The notes under the pieces were generated by a model that was given only the letters and a program-made list of their open reading frames with translations, did no database searches and had not been told where the DNA came from. 64,000 nt of DNA from CBDAPI01 sp965248635 (lineage in GTDB: Bacteria; Acidobacteriota; UBA6911; RPQK01; CBDAPI01): NCBI GenBank assembly GCA_965248635.1, contig OZ252114.1:3224001-3288000 (forward strand), in the 5' to 3' direction. A program made the position numbers and the translations under genes. Shown here one piece after another: positions 1 to 8,743 of the stretch (its first letter is position 1; every line of letters starts with the position of its first letter).

Positions 1-1
1 T

Positions 2-280
2 TCGACCGAGGAGTCCACTCCCGCCTCCCGGACCTCGACCTACAGCACGCCCCCCTCCGAGGTCGACGTAGACTGGACCCAGAAAGACACCACCCAGGTG
101 GGAGTTCGTTTCAACGAGCCACCTTTAGAGATCACGTCCGGAATGATGGAAGAAGAGGTGCGGAAGCTCTTTGGGAATCCTCTCCAGATCGCGCGCCTCG
201 AGGAAAAGACTATCTATCGATACAGGGACATGGTGGTCGAGTTTCGGGATGGGAAGGTCGCCGAGGTCAAATTTCAGTAG
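2..280 (+). CDS. C-terminal part of a BamE/SmpA-like small-domain protein (5' end outside window)
   Basis: The frame is open to the left edge, so the start lies outside the window; a GTG at 98 is an internal valine or a secondary start. The visible 92 residues are a Ser/Thr/Pro-rich stretch, then a compact C-terminal segment of the type 'G-M-x3-E-V-x3-F-G-x-P' followed by an aromatic-rich beta strand (IYRYRDM) and a last strand 'VVEFRDGKVAEVKF'. That order (helix with E-V, Gly-x-Pro turn, Tyr-containing strands, 'F-x-D-G-K-V') is the pattern of the BamE/SmpA fold and of related outer-membrane-assembly lipoproteins. It lies 40 bp upstream of an Omp85-type barrel gene on the same strand, which suits an envelope role. 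The assignment rests on pattern only. Confidence 0.55.
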   Translation, partial: STEESTPASRTSTYSTPPSEVDVDWTQKDTTQVGVRFNEPPLEITSGMMEEEVRKLFGNPLQIARLEEKTIYRYRDMVVEFRDGKVAEVKFQ

Positions 281-320
281 AACGCGGCTCCGCTTTTTCG
301 GATAGAATACTCCCTTCACG

Positions 321-1718
321 GTGGATTTCAGGTTTCCAGCTTTCATTTTCGTCGCCCTTTTTGCGCTTACTCCTGCCCGGGGCCGGGAGCCATCCGCCCA
401 GGAGGACGTGCCTGGCCAGGAGGAAGAGCCGAAGACTCGCCAGGCCATCCTCGCCAGGAAGCGTCAGGCAAAGAGTCTCCAGCTTCAGCCCTACGAAACC
501 TCCTCGGCAGAGAGCCGCCTTCGCGCCTATGAAAAGCGTCCCGTCGTGGCCAAGCTGACGGAGAAAGGGTTTCGCGGCGCACGCCTGCGAATCGGGGGCA
601 TGCCGGCCGGCTCCGGATTTGTCTTTGGCGGGGGCTACGTGGTCGGTTTCGAGCGGGAAGATTTCCTCTTTACGGTGGACGCTCTCTACTCCACCAAAAG
701 TTACACACAGCTGACTACCCGCCTCGATTACCAGCCTCCTCAGCTGGAAGAACGACTGAAGTTCTTTGTGACGGGGGAGTACCACAACTACAAGTCTCTG
801 GGATTCTTCGGCCTGGGAGGGGCCTCGCAAAAAGACGATGAGAGCAGTTTCAAGGACGAAGCCCGGAGCCTCGGCTTTGGCGCCAGTTTTGCGCCCCATC
901 GGATGTTCGAGATTGATGCTGGGGCCCGTATTCTCAATAGCAACATCGGTCCCGGGAAGGACGATCCCAGCTTCAACGAGATTTTCGACCCGGACCTTCT
1001 CCCTGGTCCCGATGGCTCCGAATTCTTTGCCTACGGCGGAAATATCCGATTCAAATGGCTCGACAGTGATTACCCGGAGGCCGGAATCGTATGGGTTGCC
1101 GGCAGCGAGAGATTCAGCGACCGGGCCGGGAACAACTTCAATTTCACGCGAGTGACCAGCGAACTGCAGCTCCATGTGCCCCTGGGCTACCGCAGCAGGC
1201 GCCTGGCCTTCCGAGCCAGGACTTCGCACTCCCTGGCCGACGCGGGACAGGAGATTCCCTTTCACGTCATGGAGACGATCGGAGGCGCCAGGACCATGCG
1301 CGGGTTCAGCGAGTTCAGATTCCGCGACACTCGGAATCTTCTCATGAATCTGGAGTACCGCTGGGAGATCTGGACCTATGCAGATATGGCCATCTTTGCC
1401 GATGGGGGCAAGGTCTTCAACCGCTTCGGTGACTTCGATCTCTCCGATCTAGAGGCCAGTTACGGGGCCGGCCTTCGTTTCCACTTCCCGGGCACCGGGA
1501 CCGCTCTCCGACTCGATTTGGCGCGCAGCCAGGAGGGCATTGTGTTTCACATCAGTGGAGGACCCAAGTTCTGGGTAATTAGTGATGCGATCCTTCCTGG
1601 CCTTTGTCATTTCGATTCTCTTGGCGACCGCTTCGGCGGCCTCCCAGTCCAGGTTCTATCCGGACGATCCCCTGTGGCGGGATCAGGATCGACACAACAC
1701 TCCGCAAAAACCTGCTGA
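321..1718 (+). CDS. Omp85/BamA-type outer-membrane beta-barrel protein (surface antigen D15 family, no POTRA)
   Basis: A 465-residue protein starting at GTG with a signal peptide (hydrophobic run, cut near Ala-Arg-Gly about residue 20). A short charged linker leads to a glycine- and aromatic-rich antiparallel strand region (about residues 90-417) with the late-barrel pattern 'GGARTMRGFSEFRFRD', the Omp85 R-G-F/Y-x-E-x-R-F motif, and 'LRLDLARSQEG'. There is no room for POTRA domains, so this is a short barrel. A barrel should end at the aromatic near residue 417 (GGPKF), but the frame runs on 48 residues into the next gene and overlaps it by 134 bp. Stop codons sit in both other frames right at this point (1576 and 1580), so a single-base indel near 1570 may have removed the normal stop. 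Probable function: outer-membrane channel or patatin-like-secretion type barrel. Confidence 0.8.
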   Translation: MDFRFPAFIFVALFALTPARGREPSAQEDVPGQEEEPKTRQAILARKRQAKSLQLQPYETSSAESRLRAYEKRPVVAKLTEKGFRGARLRIGGMPAGSGFVFGGGYVVGFEREDFLFTVDALYSTKSYTQLTTRLDYQPPQLEERLKFFVTGEYHNYKSLGFFGLGGASQKDDESSFKDEARSLGFGASFAPHRMFEIDAGARILNSNIGPGKDDPSFNEIFDPDLLPGPDGSEFFAYGGNIRFKWLDSDYPEAGIVWVAGSERFSDRAGNNFNFTRVTSELQLHVPLGYRSRRLAFRARTSHSLADAGQEIPFHVMETIGGARTMRGFSEFRFRDTRNLLMNLEYRWEIWTYADMAIFADGGKVFNRFGDFDLSDLEASYGAGLRFHFPGTGTALRLDLARSQEGIVFHISGGPKFWVISDAILPGLCHFDSLGDRFGGLPVQVLSGRSPVAGSGSTQHSAKTC

Positions 1719-3219
1719 ACTTGACTTGAGCGATCTTTTTGACCGCTTCTCCCACATCTTCCACGATTTTGGCGACCCGAATTTCGGAGAGGCCGAAAAC
1801 GTAAATACCCTGGATGAGGTTCCTGACAGCAACTGGTTCACGAATCGACACGGCCTCCACCGGATGCCGCTGGATGAACTGCTTCGGGGTCCCTACAGCG
1901 GAGATCCTCCCGATCCCGACCAGACCTGGAGTATCTTCAGGAGCAAAAGCCAGGGACTGACACCCGGCTTCCACATCGTTGACGAGAGGGGCGTTCGATA
2001 TGTGATCAAGGTCGACCCGCGGGGCAATCCCGAGCTGGCCTCGGGTGCCGAGATGATTGCAACCCAGATCTTTTATGCGCTGGGCTACCATGTTCCCGAG
2101 AATTACATTGTTTACCTGGATCCCCAGAAGCTGGCCATTAAGCCGGGAACCGAGGTGGTCGACGAGTTCGGCGATCGTCTCCCCCTCACGCCGACACGCC
2201 TGCAGAGAATGCTCAAGGGTTCGCCGCGAGATACCCGGGGCCGGATTCGAGTTCTGGCAAGTAAATACCTTCCTGGAGCGGTGTTAGGTCCATTTCGTTA
2301 CTATGAGACTCGCAGTGATGACCCCAACGACGTCATCCTCCACGAAAACCGCCGGGAGCTGAGGGGTCTGCGGCTGTTTGCCGCCTGGCTGAACCACGAC
2401 GACACCCGCGCCCAGAACACGCAGGACAGTTGGGTTCAGGAAGGCGGGGTCCATTTTGTCCGCCATTACCTGATCGACTTCGGGTCCACACTGGGCAGCG
2501 GAACGGTGGAAACCCAGCTTCCGAATCTCGCCTATCACTACTGGCTGGACACAGAGGTGGTCAAGAAATCGGTTCGAGCCTTCGGGTTTCGGGTGCCCGA
2601 GTACCGGAAGGTAAAGTGGCCTCCGGAAACAAAGCTGCCGGGTGTGGGACGCATCGAGGCCGAGTTCTTTGATCCAGTAATTTGGAGGAATGACTACCCG
2701 AATCCAGCTTTCGTGAGAATGACCTCCAGAGACGCCTTCTGGGCCGCCAAGATCATCGCCCGCTTCACTCGGGAGGAGGTGGGCGCCATTGTGAAGCTGG
2801 CTCAACTGAGTGATCCCCGGGCGGAGGAATACCTTCTGGACACGCTGGTAGCCCGTCAACGCAGGTGCGTGGAGGCCTATCTGACCGGGATCAGTCCGCT
2901 GGATCAGTTCCGGGTCAGTAATTCCCAGCTTCACTTCACGAACCTTGCCGATCTCTATCAGCTCAGTTCCCCGGGCACCTCGTACCGCGCGAGATGGATG
3001 ATTTTCGACAATCAGACCGAAGATTCACGGAAGCTCTCGGGCCTGCAGACCCAGACCGGGACCGCGGTTCCCCTTCCCGCTCTTTCGGGCCTGAAGGACG
3101 ACGAGTATGCGGTGCTGGAGATTTCGGCGATCCATGCCGACTTTCCCCACTGGGAGAAGGTTTCAGTCTACCTTCGGCTGCAGGCCGGCGAGTTCGAAGT
3201 GGTAGGAATTGAACGGTGA
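1585..3219 (+). CDS. Secreted protein with HipA/atypical-kinase-like pattern
   Basis: A protein of 544 residues with a clear signal peptide (MRSFLAF... to about Ala-Ser-Gln 21). The start is ATG 1585 (a GTG lies one codon earlier at 1582); there is no strong Shine-Dalgarno sequence and the start overlaps a TGA, so coupling to the preceding barrel gene is likely. The middle carries features of the HipA/PI3-kinase-like fold: 'YVIKVDPRG' (ATP-lysine-type strand, about residue 140), a helix followed by 'AAWLNHDDTRAQN' (catalytic-loop-like N-H-D-D, about 265-277) and 'LIDFGSTLG' (DFG-like metal loop, about 296-304). The whole is exported, which is unusual for such a fold. The C-terminal third is unassigned. 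Pairing with an Omp85 barrel suggests envelope function. Kinase activity is inference; the motif pattern is visible. Confidence 0.55.
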   Translation: MRSFLAFVISILLATASAASQSRFYPDDPLWRDQDRHNTPQKPAELDLSDLFDRFSHIFHDFGDPNFGEAENVNTLDEVPDSNWFTNRHGLHRMPLDELLRGPYSGDPPDPDQTWSIFRSKSQGLTPGFHIVDERGVRYVIKVDPRGNPELASGAEMIATQIFYALGYHVPENYIVYLDPQKLAIKPGTEVVDEFGDRLPLTPTRLQRMLKGSPRDTRGRIRVLASKYLPGAVLGPFRYYETRSDDPNDVILHENRRELRGLRLFAAWLNHDDTRAQNTQDSWVQEGGVHFVRHYLIDFGSTLGSGTVETQLPNLAYHYWLDTEVVKKSVRAFGFRVPEYRKVKWPPETKLPGVGRIEAEFFDPVIWRNDYPNPAFVRMTSRDAFWAAKIIARFTREEVGAIVKLAQLSDPRAEEYLLDTLVARQRRCVEAYLTGISPLDQFRVSNSQLHFTNLADLYQLSSPGTSYRARWMIFDNQTEDSRKLSGLQTQTGTAVPLPALSGLKDDEYAVLEISAIHADFPHWEKVSVYLRLQAGEFEVVGIER

Positions 3220-3328
3220 CTGATTTGGCTTCCAGATTCCAAGATTGGCAATGTGGGAGGCTTGACGCCCGGCGGTCGCGGCCCGAGGCCCCACTCCCAC
3301 TCTAAATCCTTGAACTTTGGAACGTTTC

Positions 3329-4234
3329 TCAGGAGCACGGTTCACAATCGTGAGCCGGCGACTCGATCTGAATCGTTGCGTGGGAAATCTCAAAGCGGTG
3401 CTTCAAGGTATCGCTCAAGTCCTTGAGAAGATCGTCACGGTCACACTCCGACTCGGGCAAGACGTGTGCGGAGAGAGCTACCATTCCGCTGGTAATGGTC
3501 CAGACGTGGAGATCGTGAACTCCGGCAGCACCCTCCACCTCCCTCATCGCCTCCAGAACCTCATCGACGTCGATGTGAAGCGGTGAGCTTTCCATGAGAA
3601 CAGCCACGGATTCCTTGAGAACAGACCAGGATGAAAAGATGATCAGCACGCCGATTATGATGGAGGCGAGAGGATCGGCCCAGTACCAGCCGAAGGCCCA
3701 GATCAGGGCACCGGCTGCGATGGCCTGGGAGCTTCCCAGAGTGTCGGCCAGAATGTGCAGCCAGGCCCCCTGCATATTGAGGCTCTCTTGCCTCCCCTCC
3801 TTGAGCAGCCACAGGCCCAGCAAATTCACCACCAGACCTCCGGTGGCTACAGCCATCATGATGCCGGCCTGGACCTCGGGAGGATTCATCAACCGCTGGT
3901 AGGCCTCGATAAAAATGAGAATTGAGATGGCAACCAGCGTGGCTCCGTTGACCAGGGCCGCTAGAATCTCTGTCCGGTAGTAGCCGTAGGTGTGCTGGGA
4001 GCCGGAAGGTCGGCTGGCCAGCCACATGGCAAAAAGGGCCAGGGCCAGAGATCCGGCGTCCGACAGCATGTGCCCGGCGTCGGCCAGAAGGGCCAGAGAT
4101 CCGGACAGCAGCCCGCCGATCACTTCGGCAGCCATGTAGAGGATCACCAGAACGAGGGTGAGCGTGAGGCGCCGCTGATTCGCCGACCGGCGCTGCGCTC
4201 CCTGGGAGTGATCGTGTTGATGAGCTGCTGTCAT
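3329..4234 (-). CDS. Cation diffusion facilitator (zinc/cadmium/cobalt exporter, CzcD/ZitB type)
   Basis: A 301-residue protein. The His-rich N-terminus (H-Q-H-D-H) precedes six hydrophobic segments between about residues 25 and 215. The second has the CDF metal site 'ALLADAGHMLSDAG' (Asp/His-x3-Asp) and the fifth has 'ILADTLGSSQAI'; both are hallmark positions for M2+ binding and proton exchange in the inner membrane. The cytoplasmic C-terminal domain (about 220-301) has the ferredoxin-like zinc-sensing pattern 'DVDEVLEAMREVEG...VHDLHVWTITSG...LSAHV' and ends with a Cys/His-containing tail (HDCEPCS). Length and domain order are those of the family. It is transcribed away from the preceding barrel cluster. 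Likely role: cytoplasmic metal detoxification; the metal itself cannot be told. Confidence 0.95.
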   Translation of the reverse strand: MTAAHQHDHSQGAQRRSANQRRLTLTLVLVILYMAAEVIGGLLSGSLALLADAGHMLSDAGSLALALFAMWLASRPSGSQHTYGYYRTEILAALVNGATLVAISILIFIEAYQRLMNPPEVQAGIMMAVATGGLVVNLLGLWLLKEGRQESLNMQGAWLHILADTLGSSQAIAAGALIWAFGWYWADPLASIIIGVLIIFSSWSVLKESVAVLMESSPLHIDVDEVLEAMREVEGAAGVHDLHVWTITSGMVALSAHVLPESECDRDDLLKDLSDTLKHRFEISHATIQIESPAHDCEPCS

Positions 4235-4295
4235 TGTCTCGTACCGGTGCCGGGATTCCCCATCGGGATCGAATCGTCTAAGATAAAGTAGTTCG

Positions 4296-5807
4296 TTACC
4301 GCCTGGCCCGGCTGATCACCACCATCACTGCTTCTACATTCTGCAGGTTGGAAGGATCTGAGCCGATCTCCTGGTAGTGCCCCAGCAGTCTTTTGGCTTC
4401 GTCGTACTGGGTCTCAAAGTAGCGCTGCATGCCCATCTGAAAATAGGCTTCCGCGAAGTCTGGGTTAGCCACCAAGATGTTTTCGTAAATCACCGTCGAC
4501 CACTGCTTGTTTCCCGTCCGGACCGATTCCGCAGCCAGCTTGAAAAGACTCTCGTCCGGGTCTTCTCCGCTGCGCTCGTAAAAGCTCCGGAACGTCTCTG
4601 CAGCTTCCGCATAACGTTCGGCCTGCACGTAAACCTCGGCCAGCTCTCGCTCAATGCCAAGCTGCTCGGGATGCAGCGAGACCGCTTTGCGGAAATTCTC
4701 GATCGCTGGCTCGGAGTGCTCCAGCTTGACGTGAGCGCGGGCGATCTCCACTCGAAAAACTGCCTCGATTTCTTCCGAAAACTCCCCCAGCTGGGCTTCC
4801 GCTATGGCCAGAGCTTCTTCCGCCTTTCCGTCCTGTTGGAGCTGGCGGATCTCTTCCAGGCGTTCCCGCACTTTGGCCGCTTCGGCGTTGAGCAGATAAT
4901 CGTCAATCCGATCCCCAAGTTTGTGAGTATTCACGTCGTCGGGGTCCAGTTCCAGCGCCCGGTCAGCGCTGCGGCGGGCTTCATCGATGCGGTCTGAGCG
5001 CAGGTAAGCCAGCGCCAGGTTGTAGTGATATCCCCCGTTTTCCGGCTTCACGTCGATCAGTTCCTGGTAAGACTCGACTGCCTGCCAGTACTCCTTGGCC
5101 TGAAAGGCCTGCTCAGCCCTCTGCTCCAGCTGCATGACAGGAATCTCGCCAAGAAGCTGCTGCAGGCTCTGCCGCAGCTGCTCCACATGGCTACGCTCTT
5201 CAGCCGTTCCCAACGTCCCAAACATTGCCAGGAGTTCAACAGCCGCCTCAAAGCTCTCTCTGGCTTCGTCCCAGCTTTTCCGCCTGAGCTGAACCATCCC
5301 CAGGCCCTGGAGAGCCTCCGGGTTGGATGGATTCAACTGCCGGGACTCCTTCAGCTTCTCCTCGGCCTGGTCCATTTTCTGCTGCCGCATGGCCTGAACC
5401 CCTTGTGCGTAGAGCTCCTTGGACTTTTGCAAGGATTCTGAGTCCTCAAAATAGAGGAGCTGTGCAGAGTCTCCGGGCTCAAATCCCAGAGTGACTGACT
5501 CTGTCGAGCCCTCCTTCAGGTTCAGAAACTCCCTGTAAAGCGGCCGGTAGCCCTTGGTTCGGGCCCACAATCGGTAGTAGCCGGCCGGCAGCTTCTTGAA
5601 CCGAGCCCGTCCCTTCCTGTTCGACGCGACCGTTTCCAGTCGTCGCGTCTGCAGCGACTGGAGAAACACCTCAACCTTCTTGAGCGGCTGACCCGTATTG
5701 TTGTTACAAAGGACGTCCAGAGTCGCCTGAGCCAGGGCAGTTCCCCCCGGCCAGGCCAAAACCGCTGACACGACAACGACTCGCAGCACTTGATTCAATT
5801 TTTTCAT
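4296..5807 (-). CDS. Secreted TPR protein with N-terminal carboxypeptidase-regulatory-like domain
   Basis: The start chosen is ATG at 5807 (MKKLNQVLRV), preceded by AGGAA, because it gives an ideal signal peptide ending at Ala-Leu-Ala-Gln; longer frames to 5855 have none. The mature protein begins with a beta-sandwich of the carboxypeptidase regulatory-like type (about 28-115: 'TGQPLKKVEVFLQS', 'SNRKGRARFKKLPAGYYRLWA'). After a linker come many tetratricopeptide repeats (about 130-490) with the canonical W/L-G-Y-A-A-F-A-P spacing, for instance 'NPSNPEALQGLGMVQLRRK' and 'VKPENGGYHYNLALAYLRS'. Such proteins are periplasmic or outer-membrane scaffolds. It lies between a metal exporter and two tiny membrane proteins with no clear operon partner. 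Partner unknown. Confidence 0.8.
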   Translation of the reverse strand: MKKLNQVLRVVVVSAVLAWPGGTALAQATLDVLCNNNTGQPLKKVEVFLQSLQTRRLETVASNRKGRARFKKLPAGYYRLWARTKGYRPLYREFLNLKEGSTESVTLGFEPGDSAQLLYFEDSESLQKSKELYAQGVQAMRQQKMDQAEEKLKESRQLNPSNPEALQGLGMVQLRRKSWDEARESFEAAVELLAMFGTLGTAEERSHVEQLRQSLQQLLGEIPVMQLEQRAEQAFQAKEYWQAVESYQELIDVKPENGGYHYNLALAYLRSDRIDEARRSADRALELDPDDVNTHKLGDRIDDYLLNAEAAKVRERLEEIRQLQQDGKAEEALAIAEAQLGEFSEEIEAVFRVEIARAHVKLEHSEPAIENFRKAVSLHPEQLGIERELAEVYVQAERYAEAAETFRSFYERSGEDPDESLFKLAAESVRTGNKQWSTVIYENILVANPDFAEAYFQMGMQRYFETQYDEAKRLLGHYQEIGSDPSNLQNVEAVMVVISRARR

Positions 5808-6000
5808 GAGCTTGTTTCCTGTCCAGTCCCAAGAAACAGGCATTTTATAACACACGGGGAAGATGGGGACGGGGAGGCGTCAACGGGGGACCCAGAAACG
5901 TGGGGCGCGAAAACCTGGAAAGAGAAAAGAGTTTCGGGCACCACGCCAACTTCACAATCGGGGGAATGAAGTTGACCGTGGTGCCCGATGCGGGAGGAAC

Positions 6001-6201
6001 CTAGTGATCGGCGTCGTAGGACGTCACCACCTCGGGATGCAGGGTGATATCTCGCATTTCCGCCACGCGCGACTGCGATTCTTTCGCGGCCACCGGAAAG
6101 CGCTCCATTTCTTTGATCGAGTGCTGCAGCGACGACAGGACAATGTTCACCGCAGTGATCCAGATAGCGACATAAATTGTGAAAAAGATGATCTTGTTCA
6201 T
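6001..6201 (-). CDS. Small single-span membrane protein (66 aa)
   Basis: A 66-residue product with one N-terminal transmembrane segment (about residues 4-24) and a charged tail ending in acidic/His residues. Its ATG overlaps the stop of the upstream small gene by 4 bp (ATGA), the classic arrangement for translational coupling, which is the main reason to believe it is real. No family recognised. It forms a two-gene unit of tiny membrane proteins with the gene at 6198-6395. Confidence 0.55.
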   Translation of the reverse strand: MNKIIFFTIYVAIWITAVNIVLSSLQHSIKEMERFPVAAKESQSRVAEMRDITLHPEVVTSYDADH

Positions 6202-6395
6202 AGCCCCGGTTTCTCCTCTTGGTAGCTTCCACCAGGAGTGACACCAGAACCCATACTCACGTCACTACCCTCTCCCCTTGGTCTTATGTCTGCACCCAGG
6301 ACCGTAGTCACGACAATGGCCATCAACACAATCACTGCAGCGGCCCCGAGAACTCCCAGTAAGGCTCCGACTGTTTGTGCAAGTGCTTCGCTCAT
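6198..6395 (-). CDS. Small membrane protein (65 aa), first gene of a two-gene unit
   Basis: The start is ATG 6395 (MSEALAQTVGALLG), with GGAGAGG eight bases upstream; an open frame continues further but has no ribosome site. The product has one long Gly/Ala/Val-rich transmembrane segment (about 8-33) and a Gly/Ser/Pro tail. The ribosome-binding site lies inside a 12-bp perfect palindrome (6407-6418), so its access could be modulated by structure. Stop and start overlap with the downstream 66-residue gene. No family recognised. Confidence 0.55.
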   Translation of the reverse strand: MSEALAQTVGALLGVLGAAAVIVLMAIVVTTVLGADIRPRGEGSDVSMGSGVTPGGSYQEEKPGL

Positions 6396-6707
6396 CCTAA
6401 ATGCCTCTCCAATTGGAGGGAGGAAGCGTCTGGCTTCTCGCTCCGTAGCCCCGATTCTGGGGAAGACACTATTTTTGTAACATGGCGGCAAGGAAGGGCG
6501 CGTGAGCCGAATCACTGGCCCGATTTTTTTGGCACCCGTCGGACTCTCTGGTAGCCCGGGTGGAAGTTCCGCGGGCCGTTAAGAGTGATTGCAACGGCCG
6601 ATCGTTTCCCAGATCATAGAAGAACGAATGAGGGATATGGAAAAGAGATTCAAATTGCGACCCTCGCAATGGGGATAGCCGGCTTCATACATCCAGGAGG
6701 AAACTAA
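6396..6707. other. Intergenic region between divergent units
   Basis: About 310 bases with no credible gene. It holds the start region of the tiny-membrane-protein unit (minus strand), with palindrome CTCCAATTGGAG at 6407-6418, and on the plus strand the leader of the DUF1080 gene with an AGGAGGAAA ribosome site just before 6708. No clear sigma-70 promoter or terminator was made out. Confidence 0.4.
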
Positions 6708-7358
6708 ATGTCTCGACGAATGCAACTGGGGGTGGCCATTGCGGTGGCCACGCTGACCCTTTCTGTTCTTTTTTCTGAGCACGGCTTCGTTTCACTTTTC
6801 GACGGCAAGACGCTCAACGGCTGGACGCTGCTCGGAAAAACCGGTGATGGCTACATGGTCAAAGACGGCAAGATCGTGGTGCCTCGCGGCGGCGGCGGCA
6901 ACCTGTTTACCGAGAAGGAGTTCAGCGATTTTATTTTGAGATTCGAATTCAAGCTCGAAGACGGCTCCAATAATGGCCTGGCTTTTCGCGCTCCGTTGCA
7001 GGCCAGGAACATCCATGTCGAAGGTAACGAGATCCAGATTCTGGACCACAACTCCGAGCGCTACAAGGACATCATCAAGCCCTGGCAGGTGCACGGCTCT
7101 CTCTACCATGTCTTTCCCGCTAAGACCGGGTATTTGAAGAAAACGGGAGAATGGAATGCGGAGGAAGTCACCGTTGCGGGCCGCCAGGTGAAAGTAGTTC
7201 TCAACGGCCATACCATTCTCGACGTGAACCTGGACGACGTCACAGACCCGGAGATCCTGAAAGAACACACCGGGCTGCAGCGAAAGTCCGGCCACCTCGG
7301 CTTCCTGGGTCACAACGAGCCCATCGAGTTTCGAAACATCCGGATCAAGGAGCTTTGA
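6708..7358 (+). CDS. DUF1080 / 3-keto-disaccharide hydrolase family protein
   Basis: A 216-residue secreted protein: signal or anchor segment at about 4-24, then a single jelly-roll of the DUF1080 family (concanavalin-like). The hallmark opening 'FVSLFDGKTLNGWTLLG' is present, followed by 'GDGYMVKDGKIVVPRGGGGNLFTEKEFSDFILRFEFKL' motifs in separate strands, 'NNGLAFRAP', 'GNEIQILDH' and the ending 'GHLGFLGHNEPIEFRNIRIKEL'. Family members hydrolyse 3-keto-glycosides or bind carbohydrate. A good Shine-Dalgarno (GGAGGAAA) precedes the ATG. It sits two bases upstream of a Gfo/Idh/MocA oxidoreductase, and that pair fits a route in which a sugar is oxidised at C3 and the keto-glycoside then cleaved. 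The exact substrate is unknown. Confidence 0.92.
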   Translation: MSRRMQLGVAIAVATLTLSVLFSEHGFVSLFDGKTLNGWTLLGKTGDGYMVKDGKIVVPRGGGGNLFTEKEFSDFILRFEFKLEDGSNNGLAFRAPLQARNIHVEGNEIQILDHNSERYKDIIKPWQVHGSLYHVFPAKTGYLKKTGEWNAEEVTVAGRQVKVVLNGHTILDVNLDDVTDPEILKEHTGLQRKSGHLGFLGHNEPIEFRNIRIKEL

Positions 7359-7360
7359 CC

Positions 7361-8578
7361 ATGAGGAAACCGTACAACCGCAGGAGCTTTCTCAAACATT
7401 CGGCCGCTGGAACAGCGGTTGTGGCCGGCTATACGGCTACGACACGCGGTTACCAGGCCAATGAAACCCTCAACATCGGCTGCCTTGGGACCGGAGGTCG
7501 GTGCCAAGGATTGATGAAGTCACTGGTCAAGATTCCCGGTGTTCAGATCGCAGCTGTGTGCGACGTCTGGGACGTCCGTCTGGAACAGGCTCGCAAGCTG
7601 GCTGATCCAAAAGCGTTCTCGACAAAGATTTTCGAGGAGGTGCTCCAGCGCAGCGACATCGATGCGGTCCTGATTGGATCTCCGGACCACTGGCATGTAC
7701 CCATGACGATTGCCGCCTGTGAGGCCGGCAAAGATGTGTATGTAGAGAAGCCTCTCACCCACGACCCGTCAGAAGGGGCGGCGGTCATCGAGGCCCAGAA
7801 TCACAGCCGACGGATCGTTCAAGTGGGGATGCAGCAGCGAAGCATGCCCCAGGTTCAGAAGGCCCGCGAGATCGTGCGCAGCGGCCAGCTGGGGAAGATC
7901 CATAAAGTCCATCTGACCTGGAACCGCAACTCGCCCAGGGGCCGGAGAACCAGACCCGAGATCGATCCGGAGTCAGTCGACTGGAAACGGTTTCTGGGCT
8001 CAGCGGCTGATCAACCCTTTGACCCCTATCGATTCCGCCAATGGCGGTGGTTCTGGGATTTCGGGGGTGGGATCCTCACCGACCTGATGACTCACCACGT
8101 TGATATCGCGAACTGGTTTCTGGATCTGGAAAACCCTACCCAGGCCGTTACCGTTGGGGATCATTTTACGACCGCCGGCCTGTGGGAGACACCCGACACG
8201 ATTCAGACACTGATCCGCTACCCGGATCAGGATGTACAGGTTTACTTCGAAGGAACCTTCTTTAACGCTCGCAGTGGTGCCATGCTTGAGTTCATGGGAA
8301 CGGAAGCGACCTTGTACGCGGATCGCGGCCGCTACGAAATCCACCCCGAACGCGGCCGGGAAATCCCGTACAGCGAGTGGGTGCTGGGTGAGGGACGTCG
8401 GGGAGCGGACTTTTACGGCAATCCCGACGGCGACCTGCTGCATCTGACCAACTGGATCGAATCGATCCGCTCGCGGCAAAAGCCCATAGCGCCCGCAGAG
8501 GCAGGCGTGGCAGCGGCGGTGCCTGCCCACCTGGGCAACCGGGACTACCTGAACGGTGGGGTCGCCAATGCAGTCTGA
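7361..8578 (+). CDS. Gfo/Idh/MocA family oxidoreductase with Tat signal
   Basis: The start is ATG 7361, two bases after the preceding stop; it yields a twin-arginine leader (N-R-R-S-F-L-K at residues 6-12, hydrophobic run, cut near Gly-Tyr-Gln), so the folded enzyme is exported with its cofactor. The Rossmann domain opens with 'NIGCLGTGGRCQGL' (Gly-x-Gly-x2-Gly variant), followed by 'AAVCDVWD', the 'IGSPDHWH' loop and the catalytic 'VEKPL' with the family lysine. The C-terminal alpha/beta domain has 'DFGGGILTDLMTHHVDIANW', the substrate-binding His helix. Length (405 aa) is normal. Likely an NAD(P)-dependent sugar or inositol oxidoreductase that works with the adjacent DUF1080 hydrolase. Confidence 0.93.
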   Translation: MRKPYNRRSFLKHSAAGTAVVAGYTATTRGYQANETLNIGCLGTGGRCQGLMKSLVKIPGVQIAAVCDVWDVRLEQARKLADPKAFSTKIFEEVLQRSDIDAVLIGSPDHWHVPMTIAACEAGKDVYVEKPLTHDPSEGAAVIEAQNHSRRIVQVGMQQRSMPQVQKAREIVRSGQLGKIHKVHLTWNRNSPRGRRTRPEIDPESVDWKRFLGSAADQPFDPYRFRQWRWFWDFGGGILTDLMTHHVDIANWFLDLENPTQAVTVGDHFTTAGLWETPDTIQTLIRYPDQDVQVYFEGTFFNARSGAMLEFMGTEATLYADRGRYEIHPERGREIPYSEWVLGEGRRGADFYGNPDGDLLHLTNWIESIRSRQKPIAPAEAGVAAAVPAHLGNRDYLNGGVANAV

Positions 8579-8743
8579 CCCGCCGAGAACGGCAAAGAAT
8601 AGGCCTGCAGCGCCTCAGTCTGGGAGGATGCCTCTGTGGTCCGAGCAGGTTCGCGGCAGGGAGGCCGCTCCCACTCTAATGCTGACCTGTCGAGCGAACA
8701 ACCAGCAACCAGCAACTAGTAACCGCCTAGCGAAGCGACGCCC

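Noticed and set aside
8650..8690. Dispersed GC-rich motif (GGGAGGCCGCTCCCAC near 8660 and similar at 3285 and 16190)
   Set aside because: The three places share only short imperfect stretches; too weak to call a repeat family from this window.
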